A stretch of 64,000 bases of DNA, from the NCBI RefSeq assembly GCF_000430665.1, contig NZ_AUML01000006.1, positions 1-64,000 on the forward strand. The letters run 5' to 3'. Origin of the DNA: Aquimarina muelleri DSM 19832. Lineage in GTDB: Bacteria > Bacteroidota > Bacteroidia > Flavobacteriales > Flavobacteriaceae. The notes under the pieces are model-generated. The model ran no database searches. It was not told where the DNA came from and saw only the letters and a program-made list of their open reading frames with translations. Within the stretch, counting starts at the first letter, position 1; the number at the start of each line of letters is the position of its first letter. Position numbers and translations under genes: made by a program. Shown in pieces: positions 36,453 through 45,882 of this stretch.

Positions 36453-38936
36453 CTATAATTCATTATCCAAAAACTGTTTAAGTGATGTTAAATCAGTAAT
36501 CAAAACCTGTCTAGCTTTACTTCCTTCAAAAGGGCCTACAATTCCTGCTGCCTCTAACTGATCTATTAATCTACCCGCACGATTATATCCTAATTTTAAT
36601 TTTCTTTGTAATAACGATGCTGATCCTTGTTGTGCTGTTACAATTACTTCTGCTGCTTCAGCAAAAAGTTTATCTCTATCTTTTTTATTTATATCAAGAC
36701 TTGTGCCACTTTCCTCTCCTTCATATTCTGGTAAAAGATGTGCATCAGCATATCCTTTTTGACTACCTATATATTCTGTTATTCTCTCTACTTCTGGAGT
36801 ATCAACAAATGCACACTGTATCCTCACAACATCGTTTCCTTGTGTAAATAACATATCCCCTCTACCAATAAGTTGATCCGCTCCACCAGTATCTAAAATA
36901 GTACGAGAATCTATTTTTGAGGTTACTCTAAATGCTATTCTGGCAGGAAAATTAGCCTTAATCATACCTGTTATTACATTTACAGATGGTCGTTGAGTAG
37001 CTATAATCAGGTGTATCCCGATAGCTCTTGCTAATTGCGCTAGTCTAGCTATAGGAGTTTCCACCTCTTTACCTGCAGTCATTATCAAATCTGCAAACTC
37101 GTCTACTACAAGTACTATATATGGCAAAAATCTATGTCCATTTTCTGGATTTAATTTTCGTGCCTTAAATTTTTCATTATACTCTTTTATATTTCTAACC
37201 ATTGCTAATTTTAACAAATCATAACGGGTATCCATTTCTATACACAATGAATTTAGTGTATTAATTACCTTATTATTATCTGTTATTATAGCTTCTTCTG
37301 TATCTGGTAATTTTGCCAAATAATGGCGCTCAATTTTATTAAATAAAGTAAGTTCTACTTTTTTTGGATCTACCAGAACAAACTTAACTTCTGCAGGGTG
37401 TTTTTTATATAGCAAAGAAGTTAGTATTGCATTAAGTCCAACAGATTTACCTTGCCCTGTAGCTCCAGCCATAAGGAGGTGAGGCATTTTGGCCAAATCT
37501 ACTACAAAGGTTTCGTTAGAAATAGTTTTACCTAAAGATAATGGCAATGCCATTTCTGCATTTTGAAATTTAGAAGATGCAATTGCAGATCTCATAGAGA
37601 CAATAGTTGCATTTTTATTAGGAACTTCTATACCAATAGTTCCTTTTCCTGGAATTGGGGCTATAATTCTTATTCCCAAAGCTGCTAATGACAATGCTAT
37701 ATCATCCTCCAGATTTTTTATTTTAGAAATTCGAATCCCTGCTTCTGGTACGATTTCATATAGTGTTACTGTGGGACCGACAGTTGCCTTAATTTGAGCT
37801 ATTTCAATCTTGTAATTCTTAAGAGTCTCAACAATACGATTTTTATTTTCTTCTAACTCTCCTTGATCAATTGTAATTCCTCCTTTATTAGCTGAATAAT
37901 CTTTTAAAAGGCTTATAGCTGGAAATTTATAATTCCCTAATTCTAATTTCGGATCAAATTCACCAAAATCTTTCACTAATTTAGAGCTTAAATTTTCTAC
38001 TTCCTCCTCTTCAACAGTCGTTTCGACCTCCATCTCAATATCTTCAGGGTTTCCTTCTGATTTTATAATAATTTTTTCAGGAATTTCATCCTCTCTTTTA
38101 TCAGAAGTTCCGTACGCTTCATTAATCGTTGGGTTTAAAGTTATTTCCCCCGTATTATCGCCTTGTTTAGAAGACGCTCTTAACTTATCTTCTTTTTTAT
38201 TAGGATCATCAGATTTTGTTATAATAGCATCTATTCTTTCTTTTATATCAAATTTTGAATTCTGTTTATCTGAAACCGGGTTCGTTAGACTGTCATCAGA
38301 CTGCGAAGTTGTTTCGTAATCTTTTACAATATCTTTTTGTGTAGCTTTTAAAGAATCATATAATTTTTCTGGAGTATACCTTAATCGTACTACAATATAT
38401 ACTATTGCAAAAAATGCAAGTATCAAAACTGTTCCTATAAAACCGATATAATCTCTTAAAAAATCATTGATTTCATATCCTATTATACCTGCTAATAATC
38501 CGCCGTCTTTTTCTATAAAACCTAATACTACTGATATCCAAATCATTACTAGAGTTCCCCAAAACCAAAAACCAAATAATCGTTTTCTACTAAGGTCAAA
38601 AAACAGGTATATTCCTGTTAAAGAGGTTAACACAGGTATAAATAATGCAGAAATACCAAAACCTTTAAATATAAAGAAATGACTTACTCCTGCACCAAAC
38701 TTACTTAACCAATTTTTTGGAGAAGATGTTCTATTATAAAACTGAGATACTTCGCTTTGATCTATTTTCCAGTTAAAGAAAAAAGATATAAAAGCAAAAA
38801 ATAGTCCTATTCCTAAAAAGAACAAAAAACTACCAAGAACAACTTTTTGTTGTCTTGATAGTTTAAATTTTTCTTTTAATGGTTTTGTAGTCTTTGTTGT
38901 TGTTTTCTTTTTTGTACTTACCTTTTTCTTGGCCAT
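36453..38936 (-). CDS. ftsK: FtsK/SpoIIIE DNA translocase
   Basis: The 827-residue protein has a Lys/Thr-rich N-terminus, four membrane helices in the first 190 residues, an acidic linker (about 200-320), and the motor domain with Walker A GATGQGKS (491-498) and Walker B VLVVDEFADL (608-617). The C-terminal winged-helix gamma domain (about 757-825, GSASLLQRKLKLGYNRA) reads polar KOPS-type sequences. It segregates chromosome termini at the division septum. A TATTTTTG box at 38962-38955 (minus) lies 18 bases before the ATG. Confidence 0.95.
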   Translation of the reverse strand: MAKKKVSTKKKTTTKTTKPLKEKFKLSRQQKVVLGSFLFFLGIGLFFAFISFFFNWKIDQSEVSQFYNRTSSPKNWLSKFGAGVSHFFIFKGFGISALFIPVLTSLTGIYLFFDLSRKRLFGFWFWGTLVMIWISVVLGFIEKDGGLLAGIIGYEINDFLRDYIGFIGTVLILAFFAIVYIVVRLRYTPEKLYDSLKATQKDIVKDYETTSQSDDSLTNPVSDKQNSKFDIKERIDAIITKSDDPNKKEDKLRASSKQGDNTGEITLNPTINEAYGTSDKREDEIPEKIIIKSEGNPEDIEMEVETTVEEEEVENLSSKLVKDFGEFDPKLELGNYKFPAISLLKDYSANKGGITIDQGELEENKNRIVETLKNYKIEIAQIKATVGPTVTLYEIVPEAGIRISKIKNLEDDIALSLAALGIRIIAPIPGKGTIGIEVPNKNATIVSMRSAIASSKFQNAEMALPLSLGKTISNETFVVDLAKMPHLLMAGATGQGKSVGLNAILTSLLYKKHPAEVKFVLVDPKKVELTLFNKIERHYLAKLPDTEEAIITDNNKVINTLNSLCIEMDTRYDLLKLAMVRNIKEYNEKFKARKLNPENGHRFLPYIVLVVDEFADLIMTAGKEVETPIARLAQLARAIGIHLIIATQRPSVNVITGMIKANFPARIAFRVTSKIDSRTILDTGGADQLIGRGDMLFTQGNDVVRIQCAFVDTPEVERITEYIGSQKGYADAHLLPEYEGEESGTSLDINKKDRDKLFAEAAEVIVTAQQGSASLLQRKLKLGYNRAGRLIDQLEAAGIVGPFEGSKARQVLITDLTSLKQFLDNEL

Positions 38937-38954
38937 TTTTTGGGTGTCTTATCG

Positions 38955-38962
38955 CAAAAATA
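38955..38962 (-). promoter_or_regulatory. TAnnTTTG promoter box for ftsK
   Basis: On the minus strand TATTTTTG lies 18 bases before the ftsK ATG, giving a very short leader. No -33 element is obvious. Confidence 0.45.
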
Positions 38963-39003
38963 CGAATATCTATATTGGAACGTAAAAATGCCTAAAAAAT
39001 TTT

Positions 39004-39372
39004 CTAAATGAAATATGGTATATAAATCAACAATCCAACAGCTACAGCTGTAATAGCTGCTATAAAAACTGCTCCTGCTGCTATATCTTTTATAAAACCT
39101 ATTTTGTTATGAAAATCAGGATGAATAAAATCTGCTATTGCTTCAATTGCTGTATTCATCCCTTCTACACTCATTACCAATCCTATAGCAAAAAACTGTA
39201 GTATCCATTCGATAGAAGTGATATTAAAATAAAAGCCCAGAATAGTCATAAATACAGCAACTCCAAATTGTACCTGTATGCTGGCTTCTGTTTTTAACAA
39301 TAATAAAGCACCTTTAAGCGCATAACCAACACCTTTTAATCTGCCGATAACAAATTCTGAAACTTTACTCAT
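39004..39372 (-). CDS. dgkA: Diacylglycerol kinase (DgkA family)
   Basis: The 122-residue membrane protein has three helices and the DgkA signature EGMNTAIEAIADFI followed by KDIAAGAVFIAA. The family phosphorylates diacylglycerol or undecaprenol with ATP at the inner membrane; Bacteroidota members are often assumed to act in lipid recycling, the precise substrate being unproved. It starts 6 bases after the tpx stop, so the two genes are co-transcribed. Confidence 0.9.
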   Translation of the reverse strand: MSKVSEFVIGRLKGVGYALKGALLLLKTEASIQVQFGVAVFMTILGFYFNITSIEWILQFFAIGLVMSVEGMNTAIEAIADFIHPDFHNKIGFIKDIAAGAVFIAAITAVAVGLLIYIPYFI

Positions 39373-39378
39373 TTGATT

Positions 39379-39879
39379 TTAAGACAATATATCTAATACT
39401 GCAGAATAGTTTGGTTCTTCTACTATTTCTGAAACTTGTTCTGTATATAGTACTTTCGCATTTTCATCAAGAACAATAACTGCTCTGGAATGTAATCCTT
39501 GTAGAGGTCCATCTATAATTTCTAACCCATAATTTTTACCAAAATCTCCTGTTCTAAAATCAGAATGATTTATTACATTCTTTAACCCTTCTGCACCACA
39601 AAAACGATCTTGCGCAAATGGCAAATCTTTTGAAATACATAAAACTTTAGTATTAGACAGATTACTAGCTTCTTTATTAAAAGCCCTTACAGAAGCTGCA
39701 CAAGTACCTGTATCTATCGAAGGAAAAACATTTAAAACAACTCTTGTTCCTTTATAATCAGAAAGTTTAGTTGTAGACAAATCTGTATTAACCAATTCAA
39801 AATCTGGAGCATTTTTACCAACCTCTGGTAAAGTACCGTTAGTATGAATAGTATTTCCTTTAATTGTTATTGAAGCCAT
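39379..39879 (-). CDS. tpx: Thiol peroxidase Tpx
   Basis: The 166-residue protein is an atypical 2-Cys peroxiredoxin. The peroxidatic Cys60 lies in PSIDTGTCAASVR and the resolving Cys94 in DRFCGAEGL, the usual Tpx spacing. It reduces hydroperoxides, receiving electrons from thioredoxin. It lies upstream of dgkA, and near the thioredoxin and peroxiredoxin genes at 40220-41248. Confidence 0.93.
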   Translation of the reverse strand: MASITIKGNTIHTNGTLPEVGKNAPDFELVNTDLSTTKLSDYKGTRVVLNVFPSIDTGTCAASVRAFNKEASNLSNTKVLCISKDLPFAQDRFCGAEGLKNVINHSDFRTGDFGKNYGLEIIDGPLQGLHSRAVIVLDENAKVLYTEQVSEIVEEPNYSAVLDILS

Positions 39880-39981
39880 AATAAATGATTTTTTTTGTGT
39901 TCTAAAATTAATAAGATTTTATTGTAATTTTATGTGATTTCATAAAATATTAAAATTTTATGAAATTTAACGCTTGATAGG

Positions 39982-40239
39982 TTAATTATCTATGGAGCCT
40001 AAAACTCTTTTCATAAATTTATTTAATGCTTCTTTTTTTGGCATCCCTTCCTTTATTAATTTATCTACCTCTAATGCTCCATACATGTTAGATATTAATT
40101 CTCCTATCACATCTAACTCTTCATCTTTTAAAGACGGTATTTCTGTCAAAGCTTCTAATGTTTCAATAGTTTCAACCACAAAATCTTCATCATTTTCTTC
40201 GATAAAGTTTGTGAGATGCTTAATTACTGGTAACTTCAT
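39982..40239 (-). CDS. Small conserved acidic protein (DUF6952-like)
   Basis: The 85-residue protein is acidic, helical and without signal peptide. I recall small proteins of this type beside thioredoxin and peroxiredoxin genes in Flavobacteriia (DUF6952), but no function is known to me. Its start overlaps the thioredoxin stop by 20 bases, showing coupled translation and suggesting a shared job in thiol redox control. Confidence 0.65.
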   Translation of the reverse strand: MKLPVIKHLTNFIEENDEDFVVETIETLEALTEIPSLKDEELDVIGELISNMYGALEVDKLIKEGMPKKEALNKFMKRVLGSIDN

Positions 40240-40534
40240 CTACTAGTTCTTTAAGAATGTCTAATTTATTTGTTTGAATCTGATTAACAAAAGCTCCATT
40301 TTTAAATGTCGCAAATGTAGGTAAGTTATCTACTGTAGCCATTTTTCTAGACTCTGGATACTTTTCAGCGTCTACAATAACAAAAGCAACATCATTATTC
40401 TCTCCCGCCAGTTTTTTAAACTTGGGCTTCATTATTCTACAATTACCACACCATGTAGCAGAATATTGCACTATTACTGTATCATTTTCATTAACAACTT
40501 CAGAAAGGTTGTCTGCCGATAATTCTTGTAACAT
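40220..40534 (-). CDS. Thioredoxin-family protein
   Basis: The 104-residue protein has the active-site motif TWCGNC (Cys29, Cys32) and the cis-Pro region NLPTFATF. The CGNC centre differs from the classical CGPC, so its redox potential may differ. It has no signal peptide and is therefore cytoplasmic. It lies after a peroxiredoxin gene and overlaps the small DUF6952-like gene, so it is the likely reductant of the peroxiredoxin and perhaps of Tpx. Confidence 0.9.
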   Translation of the reverse strand: MLQELSADNLSEVVNENDTVIVQYSATWCGNCRIMKPKFKKLAGENNDVAFVIVDAEKYPESRKMATVDNLPTFATFKNGAFVNQIQTNKLDILKELVDEVTSN

Positions 40535-40561
40535 AAAATATAAGTTAAGAAAGGTTAAACA

Positions 40562-40597
40562 AAATTTCTCCGGAAAATTTCTCCGGAGAAATCCTAT
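40562..40597 (-). terminator. Hairpin between peroxiredoxin and thioredoxin genes
   Basis: On the minus strand ATTTCTCCGG (40592-40583) pairs with CCGGAGAAAT (40573-40564), followed by TTTTG and TTT. It may partly terminate after the peroxiredoxin gene and set a lower level for the thioredoxin pair. TCTCCGGAGA inside it is itself palindromic. Confidence 0.55.
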
Positions 40598-40609
40598 TAA
40601 ATTTATTTG

Positions 40610-41248
40610 TTAGTTTGCAGCTAAATAAGAAGCTACTCCTTCTCTATTTGCATTCATTGCTTTTTTTCCTTCTTCCCAGTTAGCAGGACATACTTCTCCG
40701 TTTTTTTGAACATGTGCATACGCATCAATCAATCTCAAAAATTCTGCTACATTTCTACCTACAGGCATATGGTTTATCCCTTCATGAAAAACAGTTCCTT
40801 CTTCATCTATTAAATAAGTAGCTCTATAAGTTACGTTATCTCCTTCAACAGTTACAACACCTGTTTCTTCGTTATAGACTTCGTTAGTTATATCAAGAAT
40901 CCCTAAAGTGCTTGAAAGGTTTCTATTAGTATCTGCAAGAATCGGGTAAGTTACCCCTTCTATTCCTCCATTATCCTTAGAGGTATTTAACCATGCGAAA
41001 TGAACCTCTGGTGTATCGCAAGAAGCTCCTATTACAATTGTATTTCTTTTTTCGAACTCGCTTAATGCATTTTGAAAAGCGTGTAATTCAGTTGGACAAA
41101 CAAATGTAAAATCTTTTGGATACCAGAACAGCAGTACTTTTTTATTTTTATTTTTAGCTTCTTCTAAAATATTAAGCTTAAAAGTATCTCCCATATCGTT
41201 CATTGCATCAACGTCTAGATTTGGAAATTTTTTACCTACAAATGCCAT
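40610..41248 (-). CDS. AhpC/TSA-type 2-Cys peroxiredoxin
   Basis: The 212-residue protein is a typical 2-Cys peroxiredoxin with peroxidatic Cys51 in FTFVCPTELHAF and resolving Cys187 in GEVCPANW. It reduces H2O2, peroxynitrite and organic peroxides in the cytoplasm. Length and C-terminal tail fit the AhpC-like class. A TATATTTG promoter box lies at 41297-41290 (minus). The thioredoxin and DUF6952-like genes follow it. Confidence 0.93.
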   Translation of the reverse strand: MAFVGKKFPNLDVDAMNDMGDTFKLNILEEAKNKNKKVLLFWYPKDFTFVCPTELHAFQNALSEFEKRNTIVIGASCDTPEVHFAWLNTSKDNGGIEGVTYPILADTNRNLSSTLGILDITNEVYNEETGVVTVEGDNVTYRATYLIDEEGTVFHEGINHMPVGRNVAEFLRLIDAYAHVQKNGEVCPANWEEGKKAMNANREGVASYLAAN

Positions 41249-41289
41249 GTTTTTGTTTTTAAATTTATTATTGATTATTTTTTACAATA

Positions 41290-41297
41290 CAAATATA
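41290..41297 (-). promoter_or_regulatory. TAnnTTTG promoter box for peroxiredoxin gene
   Basis: On the minus strand TATATTTG lies 41 bases before the ATG at 41248, with a TTG about 16 bases further upstream. Confidence 0.45.
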
Positions 41298-41477
41298 CAG
41301 CTAGCTTAAAGAACAATTATAATTACATAATTTTAATTGTTTATATTCGCATAGTTTTTTCTAATCATTCAACACTTCTTATGATTTGAATAACAATTCC
41401 TACAAAAAAAATCAAAAACCTACAACTAATACGGATAAATTACACTTTTTTTACGGTGAATAGCACTATCTTCAATC

Positions 41478-41485
41478 TATTTTTG
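41478..41485 (+). promoter_or_regulatory. TAnnTTTG promoter box for hybrid kinase
   Basis: TATTTTTG lies 38 bases before the TTG start codon at 41524. No clear -33 element is visible. Confidence 0.4.
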
Positions 41486-41523
41486 TACTTTCGTTCTTAT
41501 AAATAGTTAAGAATTATTAAACG

Positions 41524-43758
41524 TTGAAAAACCTTATTCAACATATAACCATCTTATTTTTAATAGGTTTTACTCAAACTGTACAATCTCAAACTTCTTT
41601 AACCTCTGACAGTATTCAAGGTTACATTGAGAGAGCTGAAAAATTACAGGAAGAATACAAGTATGAGCAATCATTAGAAATAGCCAAAGCCGCACTTCAA
41701 AATGCGCAATACAATAACGATGATAAAAGTCTTGGATATATTTATAATATTATTGCCAAAAACTATGAAATTAGTGAAGATGATAATAAAGCACGAAGCA
41801 ACTATAGGAGAGCGTTAGTTTATGCACAGAGTTCTAAAAGTAAAATACTAGAAACCGATCTATATAATAATCTTGCCAGAGTATATACTAAAAACAATTT
41901 AACTCGAAAAAAAGGAGTTGATTATTATAAAAAATCTTATGAGTTTGCCTTAAAACTTAAAGATACTTCCAGAATGATACGTCCTCTTTTAAACCTTGGA
42001 GAATATTATATTTCTAGAAATGACTTTGATAGCTCGTATGAGTATCTGGCGCCTGCAAGAAAACTTATTTACAAACGATCTAACAATCTTGTTAAAACAA
42101 AAATAAACAGTCTTTTAGGAAAATATTACTTGAGTGTTCCAGAATTCGAAAAAGCTAAAAAATACACTAATAAAACAATTTTTTATGCTATTGGAGAAAC
42201 CAAAAACAAAGAAAACAATGATGAATTAATTTCTACCTATTATGAAGAATTAGCATCTGCGTACGAAACAAAAGCAGAACTTTACAGTAAGCAAAATGAT
42301 TTTAAAAAAGCATTTGATTATCAAAAAAAACAGTTTCAAAATATTTTAAAATCGAAAGACTACAAAAAACTAAAAGAATTAAGAAGAGAAAACATTAAGT
42401 ACGAAGTAGATGTTTTAGAAAAAAGAGCCAAAAAAGCCGAATCAGAAAAAAAAGAAAGTGAATCCGAAGTATTAAAATGGAGAATTAGTATTATTCTAGG
42501 AATTATTTTAATCCTTATCTCTTTAGCTTTTCTTATAAGTTCTTACAAAAATAATCTACAAAAGAAAAGACTTAATAATGATCTAATAGATAAGAATAAA
42601 CAATTAATAAGCGCCAAAGAAACAGCAGAACAAGTTTCAACATTAAAGTCTCAGTTTATTTCTACAGTAAGTCACGAACTTAGAACTCCTTTATATGGCG
42701 TAATTGGCCTTACCTCTTTACTCATGGAAAATCCTGACAAAAAGAAAACAAATGAATATCTCGAATCTTTAAAATTCTCTGGAGACTATCTATTAGCATT
42801 AATAAATGACGTATTACAATTAAGTAAAATAGAAACTAATGAAATAAAACTCGAAAAAGTTTCTTTTGATATTAAAACTTTAATAGAAGGAATCGTTAAC
42901 TCTCTACATACCAAACAAAAAAGCAATAACAATAATGTACACATTGATATTGATAAAAAAATAAATGCAACCTTAATTGGGGATTCTGTAAGACTTTCAC
43001 AGATATTAATAAACTTAATTGGTAACGCTCTTAAGTTTACAAAAAATGGTAACATTTGGATTACGGTAAAATGTATAGATATTAAAGATGGAAGCTACAT
43101 ACTTCGGTTTGTAATAAAAGATGATGGCATTGGAATCCCTAAAAATAAACAGAAAACAATTTTTGATAACTTTGCCCAAGTAAAAAATGAAAATCAAGAA
43201 TATGAAGGCACAGGACTTGGACTTGCCATTGTAAAAAAACTTATACATCTTCATGATAGTGAAATTCACATTATAAGCAACGAGAAAAAAGGTTCTGAGT
43301 TTTATTTTGATCTTTTTTATGAGAAGGCTATCAAAGAGCAAGAAATCTCTTTGAAAACAGGAGAAAATATAAGCGTTGGAACAAGTAATTTTCATGTACT
43401 TATTGTTGATGACAATAAAATAAATCAAATTGTTACCCAAAATATCTTAAAGAAAAAAGGATATACTTGTAGTATTGCTAACAATGGCATGGATGCCATT
43501 GAAATGATAAAAAGTGAGAATTTTGATTTAGTATTAATGGATATTAACATGCCAGAAATGAATGGCTTGGAAGCTACAAAAGTTATACGAACATTCAACA
43601 CTAATATCCCTGTTATAGCTCTAACTGCTGTTGAAGAAGGAGAAATACGAAATCAAGCTTTATCTGTTGGAATGAATGATGTCATAATCAAACCCTATGA
43701 TACACAGCAATTTTTTCAAACAATCATGAGAAACATCTCCAAAGTAAAAATGAACTAA
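41524..43758 (+). CDS. TPR-containing hybrid sensor histidine kinase (second copy)
   Basis: The 744-residue protein starts with TTG and has a signal peptide (about 1-22), periplasmic TPR-like repeats (about 35-290), one membrane helix (319-341), HisKA with His384 in STVSHELRTPL, and an ATPase domain (DDGIGIP near 533, GTGLGLAIVKK near 562). The receiver has Asp629/630, phospho-acceptor Asp673 and Lys723. Architecture matches the kinase at 12846, and the kinase cores are clearly similar, so the two are paralogues. No output domain or partner gene is nearby. The TTG start is chosen because the signal peptide begins there. Confidence 0.93.
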   Translation: MKNLIQHITILFLIGFTQTVQSQTSLTSDSIQGYIERAEKLQEEYKYEQSLEIAKAALQNAQYNNDDKSLGYIYNIIAKNYEISEDDNKARSNYRRALVYAQSSKSKILETDLYNNLARVYTKNNLTRKKGVDYYKKSYEFALKLKDTSRMIRPLLNLGEYYISRNDFDSSYEYLAPARKLIYKRSNNLVKTKINSLLGKYYLSVPEFEKAKKYTNKTIFYAIGETKNKENNDELISTYYEELASAYETKAELYSKQNDFKKAFDYQKKQFQNILKSKDYKKLKELRRENIKYEVDVLEKRAKKAESEKKESESEVLKWRISIILGIILILISLAFLISSYKNNLQKKRLNNDLIDKNKQLISAKETAEQVSTLKSQFISTVSHELRTPLYGVIGLTSLLMENPDKKKTNEYLESLKFSGDYLLALINDVLQLSKIETNEIKLEKVSFDIKTLIEGIVNSLHTKQKSNNNNVHIDIDKKINATLIGDSVRLSQILINLIGNALKFTKNGNIWITVKCIDIKDGSYILRFVIKDDGIGIPKNKQKTIFDNFAQVKNENQEYEGTGLGLAIVKKLIHLHDSEIHIISNEKKGSEFYFDLFYEKAIKEQEISLKTGENISVGTSNFHVLIVDDNKINQIVTQNILKKKGYTCSIANNGMDAIEMIKSENFDLVLMDINMPEMNGLEATKVIRTFNTNIPVIALTAVEEGEIRNQALSVGMNDVIIKPYDTQQFFQTIMRNISKVKMN

Positions 43759-43850
43759 AAGACTATCCCTAAAAAAACTCAAAAACAAACCTATACAGAA
43801 CATTTAATCTGTTAAATCTTATCTGATATCTTATGAATATATTAATTTAG

Positions 43851-45047
43851 ATGCAGAACTTAAAGATTAACACCTTAAATATGAATATAAAAAACATAGG
43901 GTTTAATACCATTTGTACCCACGTAGGAGAGATTAAAGATCAACAATTTAAAGGTGCGATATCTCCCATATATCTATCAACCTCGTATGCATTTGAAGAT
44001 GTGGACGTAAAAAGATATCCAAGATACTTTAACACTCCTAATCAGGAAGCTTTATGTAAAAAAATAGCAATGCTAGAAAAAGGAGAGTCTTCTTTGATTT
44101 TTGGAAGTGGTATGGCTGCAATAAGTACTACATTATTTGCTTTTTTACAAAAAGGAGATCATATTGTTTTACAACGTACTCTATATGGTGGTACTGCTAA
44201 TTTGGTAAATGAAGAATTTATCAAGCATGGTATCGAATTTTCATATGTAAATTCGCAAACAGCAGAGGGTTTTGAACAAAAAATACAATCTAACACTAAG
44301 GTTATTTATATAGAAACCCCTTCTAACCCATTACTTACTATTACAGATATAAAAGCAATAGGAGCGTTAGCAAAGAAAAAAAGAATTATAACCATGATAG
44401 ACAACACTTTTGCTTCTCCTGTAAACCAAAATCCTATTGTATTAGGAATAGATATCGTATTGCATTCTGCTACAAAATACCTTGGTGGACACAGTGATAT
44501 TTTAGCAGGAGCTGTAATTTCTACTGAAAAAAACATAAATCAAATTTTTCAAGTAGCTAAAAATTTTGGCGGAAGCTTAAGTGATTTTACAGTTTGGATG
44601 TTAGAAAGAAGTATAAAAACTTTAGGAATTCGAGTAAAACAACAAAATAAGAATGCTATTAAGCTTGCAAAATGGCTAGAGAAACATGAAGATATTGCAG
44701 CAGTACATTACCCAGGGTTAAAATCTCATCCCGATTATGAGATTGCAAAAAAACAAATGAAAGGTTTTGGAGGCATGCTATCTTTTGAACTGAAAGAGGG
44801 ATTAAATTCAAGTGATTTTCAAAAAGAACTAAAACTAATTAAAAGCTCCATGAGTCTTGCTGGAGTAGAAAGCACTATTCTATCTCCCACACTTACCTCA
44901 CATGCATTATTAACAAAAGAAGAACGCAATTTACAAGGAATAAAAGATAGTTTACTTCGACTTAGTGTTGGTATTGAAGAAAAAGAAGATTTAATGCAAG
45001 ATATTCAACAAGCAATAGAAAAAATAAAAATTCCAGAATTAAATTAA
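43851..45047 (+). CDS. Cys/Met-metabolism PLP enzyme (gamma-lyase/gamma-synthase type)
   Basis: The 398-residue protein is a standard trans-sulfuration enzyme. The cofactor Lys209 lies in VLHSATKYLGGHSD, with Asp184 in MIDNTFASP, and the N-terminal cofactor-binding YPRYFNTPNQ corresponds to the usual Y-x-R-x-x-N-P-T. It could be methionine gamma-lyase, cystathionine gamma-synthase or a gamma-lyase; motif reading cannot decide. Met11 (43881) is an alternative start that fits the usual N-terminus better. It precedes bshB1 by 60 bases on the same strand. Confidence 0.88.
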   Translation: MQNLKINTLNMNIKNIGFNTICTHVGEIKDQQFKGAISPIYLSTSYAFEDVDVKRYPRYFNTPNQEALCKKIAMLEKGESSLIFGSGMAAISTTLFAFLQKGDHIVLQRTLYGGTANLVNEEFIKHGIEFSYVNSQTAEGFEQKIQSNTKVIYIETPSNPLLTITDIKAIGALAKKKRIITMIDNTFASPVNQNPIVLGIDIVLHSATKYLGGHSDILAGAVISTEKNINQIFQVAKNFGGSLSDFTVWMLERSIKTLGIRVKQQNKNAIKLAKWLEKHEDIAAVHYPGLKSHPDYEIAKKQMKGFGGMLSFELKEGLNSSDFQKELKLIKSSMSLAGVESTILSPTLTSHALLTKEERNLQGIKDSLLRLSVGIEEKEDLMQDIQQAIEKIKIPELN

Positions 45048-45107
45048 ATTCTTTAATGAAGTATTAAATAAAATATATAAAAACTAAAACATAATAAATT
45101 CAAACAA

Positions 45108-45824
45108 ATGAAATTAGACATTTTAGCTATAGGAGCTCACCCTGATGATGTAGAATTAAGCTGTTCAGGAACTATAGCCAAAGAAATAGAAAACGGTAAA
45201 AATGTAGGAATATTAGATCTAACCAGAGGAGAACTAGGTACAAGAGGCACTCCAGAAATTAGAGATCAGGAAGCTAAAAATGCTTCTAAAATCCTAGGAG
45301 TTTCTACTCGGATAAACCTTGGTTTTAAAGATGGTTTTTTTACTAATGACAAAGACCATCAATTAGAAATCATAAAAATATTAAGAAAACACAGACCCGA
45401 AATAGTTTTATGTAATGCTATCACAGACAGACATATTGATCATGGCAAAGGCAGTAAATTAGCAAGTGATTCCTGTTTTTTATCTGGTTTACAAAAAATC
45501 GAAACCTCTATAGATGGTATAACTCAAGAGCCCTGGAGACCAAAAAATGTATATCACTACATCCAATGGAAAAATATCGAACCAGATTTTGTAGTAGATA
45601 TAAGTAACCATATCGATAAAAAAATAGAAAGCGTAAAAGCATATGCCTCTCAATTCTATGATGCAGAAAGTAAAGAACCTACCACTCCTATATCCAGTAA
45701 AAATTTTCTAGAGAGTATTAAGTATCGAGCCGCAGACCTAGGAAGAATAATTGGCGTACAATATGCTGAAGGTTTTACTGTAGAGCGCTATTTAGCAGTA
45801 GATTCTATTTTTAATTTAATTTAA
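45108..45824 (+). CDS. bshB1: Bacillithiol biosynthesis deacetylase BshB1
   Basis: The 238-residue LmbE/PIG-L deacetylase has the zinc motif AHPDDVE (His11, Asp14) and DRHIDHG (His112), plus LTRGELGTRGT typical of BshB1. The enzyme removes acetate from GlcNAc-malate, the second step to bacillithiol, the low-molecular-weight thiol of many Flavobacteriia. BshA and BshC are not in the window. Context with several thiol peroxidase genes is consistent with bacillithiol-based redox buffering. Confidence 0.92.
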   Translation: MKLDILAIGAHPDDVELSCSGTIAKEIENGKNVGILDLTRGELGTRGTPEIRDQEAKNASKILGVSTRINLGFKDGFFTNDKDHQLEIIKILRKHRPEIVLCNAITDRHIDHGKGSKLASDSCFLSGLQKIETSIDGITQEPWRPKNVYHYIQWKNIEPDFVVDISNHIDKKIESVKAYASQFYDAESKEPTTPISSKNFLESIKYRAADLGRIIGVQYAEGFTVERYLAVDSIFNLI

Positions 45825-45836
45825 TTGAAAAAAAAG

Positions 45837-45867
45837 TTTGTTTGTATTAAGAAAAGTTTTATTTTTG
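45837..45867 (+). promoter_or_regulatory. Full consensus promoter for tRNA-His
   Basis: TTTG (45837-45840), 19 bases, then TATTTTTG (45860-45867) matches the Bacteroidota TTTG-N19-TAnnTTTG promoter exactly. Transcription would start a few bases before the tRNA at 45883. It is the best match seen in this window. Confidence 0.8.
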
Positions 45868-45882
45868 CACCCGAAATTAAAT

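Noticed and set aside
43015-43440. A 141-residue leftward reading frame inside the second hybrid kinase
   Set aside because: It is antisense to the ATPase and receiver domains, whose motifs are intact.
43759-43850. Possible SAM riboswitch before the Cys/Met PLP gene
   Set aside because: The 92-base gap has no stable stem set and no terminator.
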